A stretch of DNA of 64,000 nt from DASUPK01 sp963695805 (GTDB lineage Bacteria > Actinomycetota > Thermoleophilia > Solirubrobacterales > 70-9). Made by a program: the position numbers and the translations under genes. The notes beneath the pieces are model-generated. The model had not been told where the DNA came from. It made no database searches and worked only from the letters and a program-made list of their open reading frames with translations. Below are positions 1 through 7,835 of the stretch, one piece after another (position 1 is the first letter of the stretch; each line of letters starts with the position of its first letter). The DNA lies in NCBI GenBank assembly GCA_963695805.1, contig CAVOHV010000002.1:1-64000 (forward strand). The letters run 5' to 3'.

Positions 1-828
1 GACGAGGTGCGGCTCGAGTCGCGCAACGGCAAGGACCTCAGCGGCACCTACCCCGAAGTCGATTCCGCGCTGGCGGCCCAGCGGCCACGCGAGCTGCTGC
101 TCGACGGCGAGGTGGTGGCCTTCGACGGCGACCGGACGTCCTTCAGCCGGCTTCAGCAGCGGCTGGGCGTCACGCGACCGTCCCGTCAGCAGGTGACCTC
201 CTATCCGGTCGTCCTCTGCGTCTTCGACCTGCTCGAGATCGACGGCGAGGACCTCACCGGGAAACAGCTGCTGGAGCGTCGCGCTCGGCTGGCCAAGGCT
301 CTGCGGCCAAGGAAGGCGCTCCAGCTGAGCGAAGCTTGGCGCGGCGACTCCCAGCGAAGGTTCGCGCAGGCATGCAGGTCGGGCTGGGAGGGTCTGATAG
401 CCAAGCGCGCGGACGCGCCCTACGCGCGCGGGCGCTCGCGGGACTGGCTGAAGCTGAAGTGCGCCTGGGAGCAGGAGCTCGTCATCGGCGGCTACACCGA
501 TCCTGCGGGCAGCCGAACGGATTTCGGCGCCCTGCTCGTCGGCTACTACGAGGACGGCCAGCTCCGGTACGCCGGCAAGGTCGGGACCGGCTACACCGCG
601 GCGACCCTTCGCGAGCTCGGCGCCCAGCTACGCGATCTGGAGACAGACGCGCCCCCATTCGTCGACGCTCTACCAGTCCCACGCGGCACGCACTGGACCC
701 GGCCGGAGCTGGTGGCCCAGATCGGCTTCGCTGAGTGGACGACGGACGGGCGGCTGCGGCAACCGCGTTTCATGGGGCTGCGCGACGACAAGCGCCCGGC
801 CGACGTCACCCGGGAGCGACCCGAGTGA
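1..828 (+). CDS. ligD: ATP-dependent DNA ligase, C-terminal part (5' end outside window)
   Basis: The frame is open from base 1, so the start codon and the active-site lysine motif (KxDG) lie upstream of the window. The visible part shows nucleotidyltransferase motifs III (LLDGEVVAFD), IIIa (CVFDLLEIDG), IV (EGLIAKR) and V (WLKLKC). An OB-fold follows from about visible residue 155 (ELVIGGY) and the gene ends at TGA 826-828. Ligases of this family seal nicks and double-strand breaks in Ku-dependent end joining, either as stand-alone proteins of about 300 residues or as the ligase domain of LigD. No Ku or polymerase domain is visible here, so the symbol is tentative (a LigC-type ligase is possible). 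Confidence 0.85.
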   Translation, partial: DEVRLESRNGKDLSGTYPEVDSALAAQRPRELLLDGEVVAFDGDRTSFSRLQQRLGVTRPSRQQVTSYPVVLCVFDLLEIDGEDLTGKQLLERRARLAKALRPRKALQLSEAWRGDSQRRFAQACRSGWEGLIAKRADAPYARGRSRDWLKLKCAWEQELVIGGYTDPAGSRTDFGALLVGYYEDGQLRYAGKVGTGYTAATLRELGAQLRDLETDAPPFVDALPVPRGTHWTRPELVAQIGFAEWTTDGRLRQPRFMGLRDDKRPADVTRERPE

Positions 829-885
829 GACGAGCGCCACGGGGTCCTGAAATTAGTCTGGGCCCCGCTAAATGCCGAAGCCAAA

Positions 886-910
886 CCGCTGCTTTGCATC
901 GGAAGCGGCG
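886..910. repeat. Interspersed palindromic hairpin (GCTTT/AAAGC family), copy 1
   Basis: Imperfect palindrome: CCGCTGCTTT, a short loop containing GCAT, then GGAAGCGG. It belongs to the hairpin family described at 17695-17716. No SnoaL gene follows this copy. The rest of the 829-1014 gap shows nothing else recognisable. Confidence 0.5.
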
Positions 911-1014
911 CTTATCGGATCGCCCCCTTTCGCGCAAGCGCTTCCTGACGGAGATCCGTAACGTCTGTAGTCGTGAGCAACAGGACTTAGACCGCACTGA
1001 AAGAGGAGGAGCCG

Positions 1015-1449
1015 ATGGCGACGAGCGTTCGCGACGCGATGACCGAGAAGCCCCACTCGATCGGGGCCTCGGCGTCGGTCGTCGAGGCCGCGCGACTGAT
1101 GCGAGACGAGAACATCGGGTCGCTGCCGATAACCGACGACGGGAAGCTTGCCGGGATGATCACCGACCGAGACATCACGACGACAGTGGTCGCTGAGGGG
1201 GCAGACCCCAAGGCGACGTCGGCCGGAGACGTCGGCCGTCAGGATCCAATCAGCGTTGAGCCCGACAAGGGACTCGAAGAGGCGCTCCAGCTCATGGCAC
1301 GCCACCAGGTTCGGCGGCTGCCCGTGGTCGAGAACGGCGGGCTCGTCGGCATCGTTGCCCAAGCCGACATCGCCCTCGGCGAGAACCAGGAGATGACCGG
1401 TGAGCTTGTGGAGGCGATCTCCAAGCCCACGGAGGGAGAGCGCCAGTAG
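1015..1449 (+). CDS. Tandem CBS-domain protein
   Basis: A 144-residue protein made almost entirely of two CBS motifs (about residues 7-60 and 75-130), each with the typical pattern: DAMT, then LPI/LPV, then G-hydrophobic-I-T/A-D. Paired CBS motifs bind adenine nucleotides and sense energy or redox state. Stand-alone pairs like this usually regulate unknown partners in the cytoplasm. The start is supported by a purine-rich ribosome site (AGAGGAGGAG) about 5 nt before ATG. It is flanked by the ligase gene and, convergently, the TIR gene, with no obvious operon partner. Confidence 0.9.
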   Translation: MATSVRDAMTEKPHSIGASASVVEAARLMRDENIGSLPITDDGKLAGMITDRDITTTVVAEGADPKATSAGDVGRQDPISVEPDKGLEEALQLMARHQVRRLPVVENGGLVGIVAQADIALGENQEMTGELVEAISKPTEGERQ

Positions 1450-1468
1450 CTCGGCCCCGGCGGTCGCT

Positions 1469-2387
1469 TCAGAACGCGTTCGCGGCCGACTTCCACTCCC
1501 GGAGGCGATCGGCGATGAGCCGGGCCCGCTCCTCCGCGCTACCGTCCTCCAACACCTGGAGGTCTGAGGGGTCGGCTCGAAGGTAGACGCCCGCGGTTCG
1601 GATATTCACCTCGGGATCGCGATCCGACCGTGTCGTCCAGTACCCGGTGGCACGCTCCGCGGTCTCCACGCTGATCTCGCCGGTGCCCTCCACCTGCGGT
1701 GCATTCGGGTCCCGAGGGCGCTCGCCGTTCCAGAAGTAGAAGATGCCGGCCGGATCCCTCCGCTCCTTCGCAGCCTCGCTCCAGTAGCGGGCCGACAGGG
1801 TGCCGTCCTCCTGCCAGGACCGGCCGGTCACGTTCAGGCCACCGTCGCGGTCTCGCGAGATGCGCAGGAGGCTGACCGCCGACGGTTCGACCTCGCTGCG
1901 TTCGGTTAGCGACAGCTGCCACCACAGCCCCTCGACGCGCCCCGCGGCGACCCTCGGTCTCGATCGCCTTGCGGAGCTTCTGGTTGATCGAGCGAACCTC
2001 CGCCGGGCTGGTCGCCGGCTGGTAGCGGACTGAGGTAAGCCCGAGCAGATCGCTCGGCAGCTTCGAACCGTTCGCGTGGAGGATGAACGTGCGCCGGATG
2101 CCGAGCGCGCCGCCGAAAAGCCCGGCCTCGAACACCACGTTGTCGCGCGGCGACGCCTCGCCGGACTCGGATGCATCAGTCGTGGTCCAGTCGTCCTGGG
2201 CGAAGACGAACGCGGCGAAATCGACCTCCTGGGAGAGCTCGACGAGCCGGTCGAGGGTGGACCGCCCCGGATTGAACGTGGTCGTCCAGGGCTCGACGTC
2301 GGCGACGTCCTCGAGTCCGCGCTCGATCGCCTTGAGCAGCTTGCCCTGCTTGCCCGACGACCCGAGGAAGATGCGCGGCTTGCTCAT
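1469..2387 (-). CDS. TIR-like (CAP12/PycTIR-type) effector with unknown C-terminal domain, frameshifted
   Basis: The N-terminal ~145 residues (KPRIFLGSSGKQ, then FVFAQDDW, then PRDNVVFEAGLF) match the predicted nucleotide-binding TIR-like domain found in CBASS Cap12 and Pycsar effectors. Known members degrade NAD when a cyclic nucleotide signal binds. A C-terminal region of about 150 residues (GLWWQLSL, IFYFWNGE, GVYLRAD) follows; I do not recognise it, and it could be the sensor. The frame changes once near 1945-1960: the TIR half and the C-terminal half lie in different frames and the total length is 3n+1. This is either a decaying gene or an assembly indel. No cyclase gene is visible nearby. 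The start ATG at 2387 was chosen from the family N-terminus. Confidence 0.7.
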
Positions 2388-2521
2388 TCGCGGTTCATGA
2401 TGACGGACACGATCGGCCCGACCGTTGGGCGGGTCCTGCTCCTCTGAACTGAAAGGGGCCTCCGCCGCGCTCACTAGAACCGCGGTTGGCACTGCAGTCC
2501 AGCGAGGAGAGGAGACCCGGC

Positions 2522-3554
2522 ATGAACTATGTCGGAATCGATTGGGCCTACGGGCGGGCGGCCTTCTGCGCGCTCGGAGAGAGCGGCGAGATCTCGGCCG
2601 AGGGGCTGATCCCCGCCAATGAAGACGGACTGGCGAGGCTGGTCTTGGAGCAGGGCACCGACGTGAGGGCCGCGGTGGAGATGATGAGCGGCGCCGTCTG
2701 GGTCCGCGATCGGCTCGCGGCCTCGGGCTGGGAGGTCCAGGTCGCCCACGCCCGCAAGGTCAGAGACGTCGCCCCGCTCGGCTGCAAGACCGACAAGATC
2801 GACGCCCGGGTGCTGGCGGAGCTCTGCCGGCGAGACCTGGTCCCCGAGCTCTGGATTCCGAGCCCCGAGGACCGAGCGCTCCGCGAGCGCCTGCGCCGGC
2901 GCGCCCACCTGGTCAAGGCCCGCACCTCGGCCCGCAACCGGATCTTCGGGCTGCTCACCCAGTTCGGGCTGCGGATCTCCCACGCCCGGCTGCGGAAGCC
3001 CGACGCGATCGAGCTGCTCGGAGCGCCGCGGGGTGCCCGAGGTCTGGCGCGCCTCGATCGCCGAGCTGCTCGAGCTCGCCGCCGAGATGGACCGGCGGAT
3101 CGACCCGATCGACCGCGAGCTGGGGCCGATCGCAAAAGCCGACGAGCGCGCCAAGCTGCTCGCGACGATCCCGGGGGTCGGGCCGCTGCTCAGCCTCACC
3201 TTCGCCGCGGAGATCGGCGAGGTGGCGCGCTTCCCGGGGCCCGGGAAGCTGATCGGCTACGCGGGGCTGGCACCGAGAGTGAGTCAGTCGGGCGAGCGCT
3301 CTCAGACCGGGGCGCTCTCCAAGGCCGGCTCGCGGACGCTCCGCTGGGCGGCGGTCGAGGCCGCCAACCAGGCCTGGCGGCCCTCCAACCCCTGGCATCG
3401 CCACTACCTGCGGATCTCGGCCCGCCACGGCAAGAACCCGGCGAAGTCGGCGGTCGCCCGCAAGCTTCTGATCGCGGCCTGGCACATGCTCTCGCGCCGC
3501 GAGCCCTTCAAACAACCTGCCCCGGCGAACTCCTCCCGCTTTCTGACCGCCTGA
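2522..3554 (+). mobile_element. IS110-family transposase (DEDD), frameshifted
   Basis: The first half (2522-~3020) carries the RuvC-like DEDD domain, with GIDWA, the acidic VEMMSG segment and KTDKIDARVLA supplying the acidic residues. The second half (~3020-3554) carries the Transposase_20 domain (TIPGVGPLLS, IGYAGLAP, SKAGSRTLRW) with the conserved serine region. The halves are joined by a +1 frame change near 3015-3035, so the copy is probably inactive unless the indel is an assembly error. A GAGGAGAGGAG ribosome site precedes ATG 2522. IS110 elements lack terminal inverted repeats and encode a guide ('bridge') RNA in a non-coding flank. The candidate flanks here are 2388-2521 and 3555 to about 3770; no RNA fold could be verified by eye. 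Confidence 0.85.
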
Positions 3555-3999
3555 CGGTCCCGCATGGAATTGAGCGGCCGGGGCAGCTCCCAGGAACGAT
3601 CTGCGCCGAGAGCGCCGAAAGAGAAATGGCACACCTCATCCACCAGCTGGGAGCGGCACGACGACACCTACGGCGGCGGGACGGTCGCCCCCTTGACCGC
3701 TGGGACGTCTTCAAAGATAAAGCGGCGCTTTCGGGTCACGCTCCAGCCTGCGTCCCGCGATTCCCGTTCCTACGATTCTTCCGTGTCGACGAGCGAGCCG
3801 AAAAGCAGGTCGAAGAGCGGAACGTAGGCCTCCAGCGGAACCTCCTCCGGATCGACCAGGTGCTGCACCGCAAGGCTGACGTCGAGGGCGACCCGGGAAC
3901 GCAGAAACACTCGGACGCGCACGGCAACCCGAGAACTAGCCGTCGGGTCCACCGCATCAGGGAGAGAAGCCGCCTGAGCTGGGACTAGGGGCCCTGCTA
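3555..3999. other. Non-coding stretch downstream of the IS110 transposase
   Basis: No convincing gene. The first ~200 bases are the probable right end of the IS110 element. The remainder holds one weak minus-strand open frame (listed separately). No terminal inverted repeat or target duplication was found by eye. Confidence 0.5.
3770..3952 (-). CDS. Possible 60-residue hypothetical protein
   Basis: A short open frame from GTG 3952 with codon use that looks coding (alternating Val/Arg, then an acidic C-terminus SLVDTEES). It has no ribosome site and no recognised family. It may be the tail of a gene truncated by the IS110 insertion. Confidence 0.2.
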   Translation of the reverse strand: MDPTASSRVAVRVRVFLRSRVALDVSLAVQHLVDPEEVPLEAYVPLFDLLFGSLVDTEES

Positions 4000-4334
4000 T
4001 CACGCCAACTCCTCGGCTACGTCCCCCGCCTCGCCGTGTTTCTCGATGAGCCAGAAGTGCGGGTACTCCTTGACCGCCGTTTCGTGCTGGCCAGCGATGT
4101 GCCCCGGCACTACCGCAAACCGATTCGATCGGGCGCGGGCTTCGTGCCATTCCCGGCTCGATAGTTGGATGCGTTCACCGCAATCGACCCGCCAGCACTC
4201 ACATCGGAAGCCGGCAACAACTTGGCCGCCTTCAATCCACTCGGCCTTTCGCTCGTTGAGGTCCCGGGAAAGAGCCTCGTTCAACGCGATGCGTCCTCCC
4301 TCGACCCATCTGGGGGCTCGGAAGACTCCGCCAC
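4000..4334 (-). CDS. CEC-motif small protein, copy 1 (start region frameshifted)
   Basis: A ~110-residue protein of an unnamed family seen three times in this window (also 9458-9793 and 13090-13437). Common features are an N-terminal helix with NE.-R..NER, the cysteine cluster FRCECW..DC, a helix with an Arg-Xn-RFAV segment, then PGH and a C-terminal EKxGE. The CxC-x4-C plus His pattern suggests metal binding, but no function is known. Compared with the second copy, one base is missing near 4290-4300. The ancestral GTG at 4332-4334 is therefore out of frame; an in-frame TTG at 4339-4341 keeps the frame open. It lies directly downstream of the 24-residue membrane peptide gene. Confidence 0.65.
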
Positions 4335-4379
4335 CGGGCAACCGTAGTGGGTCACGGCTGACCTTCCCCAGGTCACGTC

Positions 4380-4454
4380 CTAGAAGACCCGCCTGAGCAG
4401 GTACAGCACGACCAGCACCAGGATGATGATGATGAGGATGGTGACGATGGACAT
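4380..4454 (-). CDS. 24-residue single-pass membrane peptide, copy 1
   Basis: Encodes a peptide starting MSIVTILIIII and ending YLLRRVF: about 18 hydrophobic residues followed by a basic tail, so N-out/C-in insertion is expected. An excellent ribosome site (GGAAGGGAGGGAG) precedes ATG 4454. A near-identical peptide occurs at 13483-13557 next to the same CEC gene, so the coding potential is conserved by duplication. A GTTTCA-N15-GGGTAG promoter lies upstream. Function unknown; likely a stress-induced membrane peptide. Confidence 0.75.
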   Translation of the reverse strand: MSIVTILIIIILVLVVLYLLRRVF

Positions 4455-4518
4455 CGGGCTCCCTCCCTTCCGAGTTTCATAGCTGCCCCTCTGAACGTCC
4501 GTGTTCGCTCCACCCGCT

Positions 4519-4545
4519 CTACCCCGGCGATGGAATCGCTGAAAC
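4519..4545 (-). promoter_or_regulatory. Sigma-B-like promoter of the 24-residue peptide gene (copy 1)
   Basis: On the minus strand GTTTCA (4545-4540), 15 nt, GGGTAG (4524-4519), about 65 nt before the start codon. It resembles the GTTT-N12-15-GGGTAT consensus of general-stress sigma factors. The second copy has the same spacing. Confidence 0.5.
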
Positions 4546-4714
4546 CCGGGCGAGTGTTGAGGGAAGGTTGAGCTAGTCCCGCCGAGCGGCAACTTCGTGG
4601 AGCACTTCCTCAAGGAACATGACGGCGTCCCTTCGTAGGGTCGCGGTTCGGCCATGCGTCTGTCGCTGGCAATAGAACGGAGCCCGAACGAAAGCCACAG
4701 AACCGTTCGGAAAA

Positions 4715-4743
4715 CGAGAGACCCGCATTGGGCGGGTCTCTCG
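4715..4743 (-). terminator. Rho-independent terminator
   Basis: A 12-bp perfect stem, CGAGAGACCCGC / GCGGGTCTCTCG, with a 5-nt loop. On the minus strand it is followed by TTTT. It terminates transcription from 4778-5404 and sits directly behind a tRNA-like remnant. Confidence 0.8.
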
Positions 4744-4775
4744 AACAGCTGGGCGGGATTCGAACCCGCGAATAA
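4744..4775 (-). other. tRNA 3'-end remnant (T-arm and acceptor strand)
   Basis: On the minus strand GCGGGTTCGAATCCCGC forms a perfect T-stem/T-loop, followed by CCAGCTGTT like an acceptor 3' strand, then the terminator. No D-arm or anticodon arm is present because the neighbouring gene begins at once. It is a different tRNA from the initiator-tRNA fragments further right. Confidence 0.55.
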
Positions 4776-4777
4776 CG

Positions 4778-5404
4778 TCAGCGTCGCGCGGTCAGAGCCT
4801 GCAACAGGACCTCAATCGGGGAGCGGTGCTTCGCTCGACTGTCGATCGCCTCACGCGTCTTCCGCATCTCGGTAGCGAACTCTCCGAGGTTCTCGGTAAA
4901 CCGGCCGACGCTCTGGCCGGCGTCGGCAAGGTCCTTTCCGGCCTTGCCCACGCTGTTGCCGAGTCGCATCCCCAGGATCTTGCGTCCCGAGTCGCGCTTC
5001 GACTGCACAGCCATGCCACCCGCCAACCCCGCCAGAGCGGCGCCGCCCGCGGCCAGTGCCGGTCCCTTCACCTTGCCCGCGACGGTCGAGATCGTCTTCC
5101 CACCGCTCTGAACTCCCTCGGCGACGGCGTCCTTGCCTTTCGACGCAATCTGCTTGACGGAATCTGTCCCCGCAGTCCCACCAGAGCGCCGCGGCTGCCT
5201 GCGGGAGCGGTTAGTGGTCTGCGAGCTGCTCCGCGCGGCTCCCGAGCTCCGGCTCTTGGCACTGCTCCTACCATTGCGCTGCTGACGGTTTCGCGTTGAG
5301 CTCGACGAGCCCCGAGTGGAGGCTGCCGATCGGCCCGAGCCGTTCGACCGTCCCGTCGTTTTGCGGCGCGCCTGCGAGTTCCTTTTTGTGCTCGTTTGGG
5401 CCAT
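4778..5404 (-). CDS. Basic, Ser/Arg-rich protein with glycine-zipper segment, copy 1
   Basis: A 208-residue protein. Residues 1-75 are very basic and Ser/Arg/Thr-rich (start MAQTSTKRN). Residues 80-110 form an amphipathic segment (VKQIASKGKDAVAEG). Residues ~112-135 are a glycine-zipper hydrophobic segment (LAAGGAALAGLAGGMAV), and the conserved tail is EMRKTREAI...IEVLLQALTARR. It resembles nucleoid-associated or membrane-tethering proteins, but no function is established. A paralogue with the same tail lies at 14492-15115 and a shorter relative at 7836-8373. The start ATG 5404 has an AAAGGAGGGG ribosome site, and a sigma-B-like promoter is at 5453-5476. Confidence 0.75.
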   Translation of the reverse strand: MAQTSTKRNSQARRKTTGRSNGSGRSAASTRGSSSSTRNRQQRNGRSSAKSRSSGAARSSSQTTNRSRRQPRRSGGTAGTDSVKQIASKGKDAVAEGVQSGGKTISTVAGKVKGPALAAGGAALAGLAGGMAVQSKRDSGRKILGMRLGNSVGKAGKDLADAGQSVGRFTENLGEFATEMRKTREAIDSRAKHRSPIEVLLQALTARR

Positions 5405-5452
5405 TCCGACCCCTCCTTTCGCATCCATGCGAGTCGTTACTGCTCGCAGCAA

Positions 5453-5476
5453 TTACCCACATTTGCGGCGATAAAC
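5453..5476 (-). promoter_or_regulatory. Sigma-B-like promoter of the basic glycine-zipper gene (copy 1)
   Basis: On the minus strand GTTTAT, 12 nt, GGGTAA, about 48 nt before ATG. The paralogue at 14492 has GATTTG-N13-GGGTAA in the equivalent place, with the bases CAAATG in the spacer also shared. Confidence 0.55.
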
Positions 5477-5630
5477 CCTTGAGCGCCCTCTCCCCGGCTA
5501 ACGGCAAGAACACGCCCGTGATCGACATCCTCTCCTCACGCGTTGAGGGTGGGGGGTGGCAAGCGTTGAGCGAAGGGAGCCAGCCCGCCACAGTTACGGC
5601 GGTACCTAAAGCCGCGCGCTCATCGATTGT

Positions 5631-5924
5631 CTACCGGCGGGCCGTCGCGGCCCTCTTCGCGGAGCTGCTGCGCTTCGCGCCCTTCGCCTTGCGGGTGCGC
5701 GCCGCCTTCTTCGCGGCTTTGGAGCGCTTCCGCGAGCCTCCGCCCGCGCGCTCCCTGATCGTGTCAGCCGCAGCCGAAAGCTCATCGGCGAGACGATGGG
5801 CCCTGGCGGGCTTCTTCTGGCCCTTCGCCGGGAGTGCCTCGGCGACGCGCTTCGCGACCCTCTTTCTGATGCCCGTGTCCCTGAGCCGTCCGTAGAGCTC
5901 CTTATCTGACTTCGTCTTGGCCAT
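5631..5924 (-). CDS. Basic helical MAKTK-type protein, copy 1
   Basis: A 97-residue, all-helical, Lys/Arg/Ala-rich protein starting MAKTKSDKELY. The conserved middle is GIRKRVAKRVAEALP and ADELSAAADTIRERAGGGSRKRS, followed by a histone-H1-like AKKAARTRKAK tail. It probably binds DNA or another polyanion. The near twin at 15196-15495 also sits beside a basic glycine-zipper gene. A strong ribosome site (GGAAGGAGGAG) precedes the start. Confidence 0.75.
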   Translation of the reverse strand: MAKTKSDKELYGRLRDTGIRKRVAKRVAEALPAKGQKKPARAHRLADELSAAADTIRERAGGGSRKRSKAAKKAARTRKAKGAKRSSSAKRAATARR

Positions 5925-5965
5925 TTCCACCGCTCCTCCTTCCCTGGTTCTTGACTGTCCTCGCT

Positions 5966-5991
5966 TTACCCACCAGCGGTTCTGTCGACAC
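5966..5991 (-). promoter_or_regulatory. Sigma-B-like promoter of the MAKTK gene (copy 1)
   Basis: On the minus strand GTGTCG, 14 nt, GGGTAA, about 42 nt before ATG. The twin gene has GTGTCG-N16-GGGTAG. Confidence 0.45.
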
Positions 5992-6124
5992 CCGCGCGGT
6001 GGGAGTTCTCAGCGTCGCCTAGACCACCCGTTGAAGCATCTGCCGGTAACTCCCGCGCCAAGGGGCAAGCTCGGCTGGGGAGTAGCTGCTACCCCAGACT
6101 GCTGCCCGACTTGCCTCGAAAGGG

Positions 6125-6158
6125 AGAAGCCCCCGCCGGTACACGGTCGGAGGCTTCT
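6125..6158. terminator. Hairpin terminator between the STAS and MAKTK genes
   Basis: Inverted repeat AGAAGCC / GGCTTCT with an inner CCG/CGG pairing, lying just beyond the 3' end of the STAS gene. The rest of 5992-6215 shows no gene. Confidence 0.5.
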
Positions 6159-6215
6159 TCCAATGCGCAGTTCCCCTATTGCCAAACCGCCGAGAGGTAA
6201 CGACGGTGGGACTGC

Positions 6216-6569
6216 TCAGTCGAACATCTCGCCCGTTCCGGTCAAGGCAACGAGCCTTGTGACCGCCTCATGCTTAGAAGGGACGAAGCTGAGCCGGTTG
6301 CCGTTCTCCCTGCTCCGCACGCTCGCCCTCAGGAGAACGCTCAGCCCAGTGGAGTCCACGAAAGAGAGATCGGTCATGTCCACCACGATCTGTCCGATCA
6401 CGGTGTCCTCTGCGTGCCGGATTGCGGCATCGAGCTTGCCTGCCGTCGATAGGTCGATCTCGCCGGCGACGATGATCGTCACCGAGTCGTCCTTTCGATG
6501 AGATCGAATCTCGACTGGCTTGGTGGCGAGATCCGGTGAGCCAACGTTGGAATCGTCAACAGGTCGCAT
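6216..6569 (-). CDS. STAS-domain anti-sigma factor antagonist
   Basis: A 117-residue RsbV/SpoIIAA-type protein. The STAS fold (about residues 20-110) contains GEIDLSTA and VVDMTDLSFVDSTG, whose Ser in the DST motif is the usual phosphorylation site. In partner switching, the unphosphorylated protein binds an anti-sigma kinase and frees an alternative sigma factor. The start ATG 6569 is supported by AAAAGGAGGAG. It lies amid genes with sigma-B-like promoters; a related STAS protein and an RsbU/RsbW-like fusion lie at 59.3-61.7 kb. Confidence 0.9.
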   Translation of the reverse strand: MRPVDDSNVGSPDLATKPVEIRSHRKDDSVTIIVAGEIDLSTAGKLDAAIRHAEDTVIGQIVVDMTDLSFVDSTGLSVLLRASVRSRENGNRLSFVPSKHEAVTRLVALTGTGEMFD

Positions 6570-6700
6570 TCGCGTCTCCTCCTTTTCAAAAGAAAACACG
6601 CAATCCGTTTCGCCCATTCCCCAATTTGGACGGGCGGCCCGTCTTGCTCCAATTCGACAGGCCGGATATTTACAAGAGCCGTTTGTCGTCGTCAAGACGG

Positions 6701-6790
6701 GGTTGAGCGAGGGGGGCCACCCGCCACCGCCTACAGCGGTTCAAGGACGGAGTGGTCACTCGCCACCGTCCGGCCCCTCTCGCTGAGCCC
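6701..6790 (-). repeat. Structured 3' element after a SnoaL gene, copy 1
   Basis: Begins 5 nt after the SnoaL stop codon. The outer arms GGCTCAGCGAGAGGGGCC and GGCCCCCCTCGCTCAACC pair; inside are a second stem (GGACGG/CCGTCC region) and a GGTGGCGAGTGACC block also present in the copy at 26137-26238. The predicted fold is a three-way junction. It could be a terminator, a regulatory RNA or a recombination site. Confidence 0.6.
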
Positions 6791-6795
6791 CTGGC

Positions 6796-7194
6796 CTACT
6801 CCGAAAGGCCGGCGGCTTCGAGGGCCGCACTTCGGTCGCTGAACGTATGGAAGCTCGCTATCAGTCCGTCTCGGAAGCGAACGAACCACCCGGCCCTAGT
6901 GTCAATCTCGACGCCGCTGTCAGCTCCGCGACCGCGAATCCGTCCCAAGGCGAGAACCCAGTCGCCGCCGTCTCGGACCTCCTCGACCTCCCACCGGAGG
7001 TTGTCCCAACTCTCGTCAACGGCCGCGCAGTACTGCGAGGCAGCGTCGGGCCCGCGATAGACGGTTCCCTCCAATGCCGCTCGCATCGGCACGATTTCCG
7101 CATCCTCAGCGAGGTAAGCCGCGAAGGTCTTGGCATCGCGTCTATTGAACGCATCCATTGCCGTCCGCACGATCTCCACGTTCTCCTCCGACAT
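6796..7194 (-). CDS. SnoaL/NTF2-like protein
   Basis: A 132-residue single-domain NTF2-like fold: N-terminal helix MSEENVEIVRTAMDAF, cone strands (WEVEEVRDGGDWVLALGRI, GWFVRFRDGLI), and the family ending ALEAAGLSE. Proteins of this family include polyketide cyclases, ketosteroid isomerases and many orphans; nothing here fixes a substrate. It is the first of about eight family members or relics in the window. GATACT lies 9 nt before ATG, suggesting a leaderless mRNA. Confidence 0.85.
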   Translation of the reverse strand: MSEENVEIVRTAMDAFNRRDAKTFAAYLAEDAEIVPMRAALEGTVYRGPDAASQYCAAVDESWDNLRWEVEEVRDGGDWVLALGRIRGRGADSGVEIDTRAGWFVRFRDGLIASFHTFSDRSAALEAAGLSE

Positions 7195-7203
7195 CCCCCT
7201 CGC

Positions 7204-7209
7204 AGTATC
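7204..7209 (-). promoter_or_regulatory. -10 element (GATACT) of the SnoaL gene
   Basis: GATACT on the minus strand, 9 nt before the ATG at 7194. This geometry is repeated at seven places in the window. No hairpin accompanies this copy. Confidence 0.45.
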
Positions 7210-7835
7210 TCGCGCCCCCTGCGGATGATCGGAACCGTGGCGGACGAGCCAAGGTGCGAGCGCCAGGTGAAGATCGCGTTAATGCTCAGCACGCTCGATT
7301 TCGACTCCGCGATGCGCGGGTATCTAACGACTCCGCTTGCTCTTCGGTTTCTAGGGAGCCGGAGAAACGCGGATAGGGAGTCGTCGCGGGTGCCCGCTGG
7401 GTTGAGGGGGCACCCCGGCGCTCCTTGCATCTCAGCCGCGGGGAAAGGGGAGGGTCGCAACCCTGCGACCGACGCCTGCAAGACGGCCGAATGGGCGAAT
7501 GCGCGCGCCTCTCAAATCTCACCGGAGTACTCACCATGAGTAATCGGACGTGGCCGAAGGGGTCAAGCCAGAGGCCGAGTCCGTCTAATAGCGCCGGGAG
7601 TTGGCGGCGGCATGAGCTCCGACCCGCAGCCTCAAAGACATTCTCAATCGCCTCCGGGGCACAGCCCGTTTATGGGTTCGAGAATGGCCGCTTAAAGGTC
7701 GAGCTGGAGGTAGGCAATCCGCCGAGTCGATCGACCCGTAACCCAGGGGTCCGGACGGGCGTCACGGGCACGCGAACGACCCGGTGACGCTCGTTACCGC
7801 CATCTGCACTGCGCTCGCGCCTATCGGCGTGAGCG
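7210..7835. other. Long stretch without a convincing gene
   Basis: Open frames here are short, lack ribosome sites and have no family features. No repeat or RNA was recognised. Confidence 0.4.
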
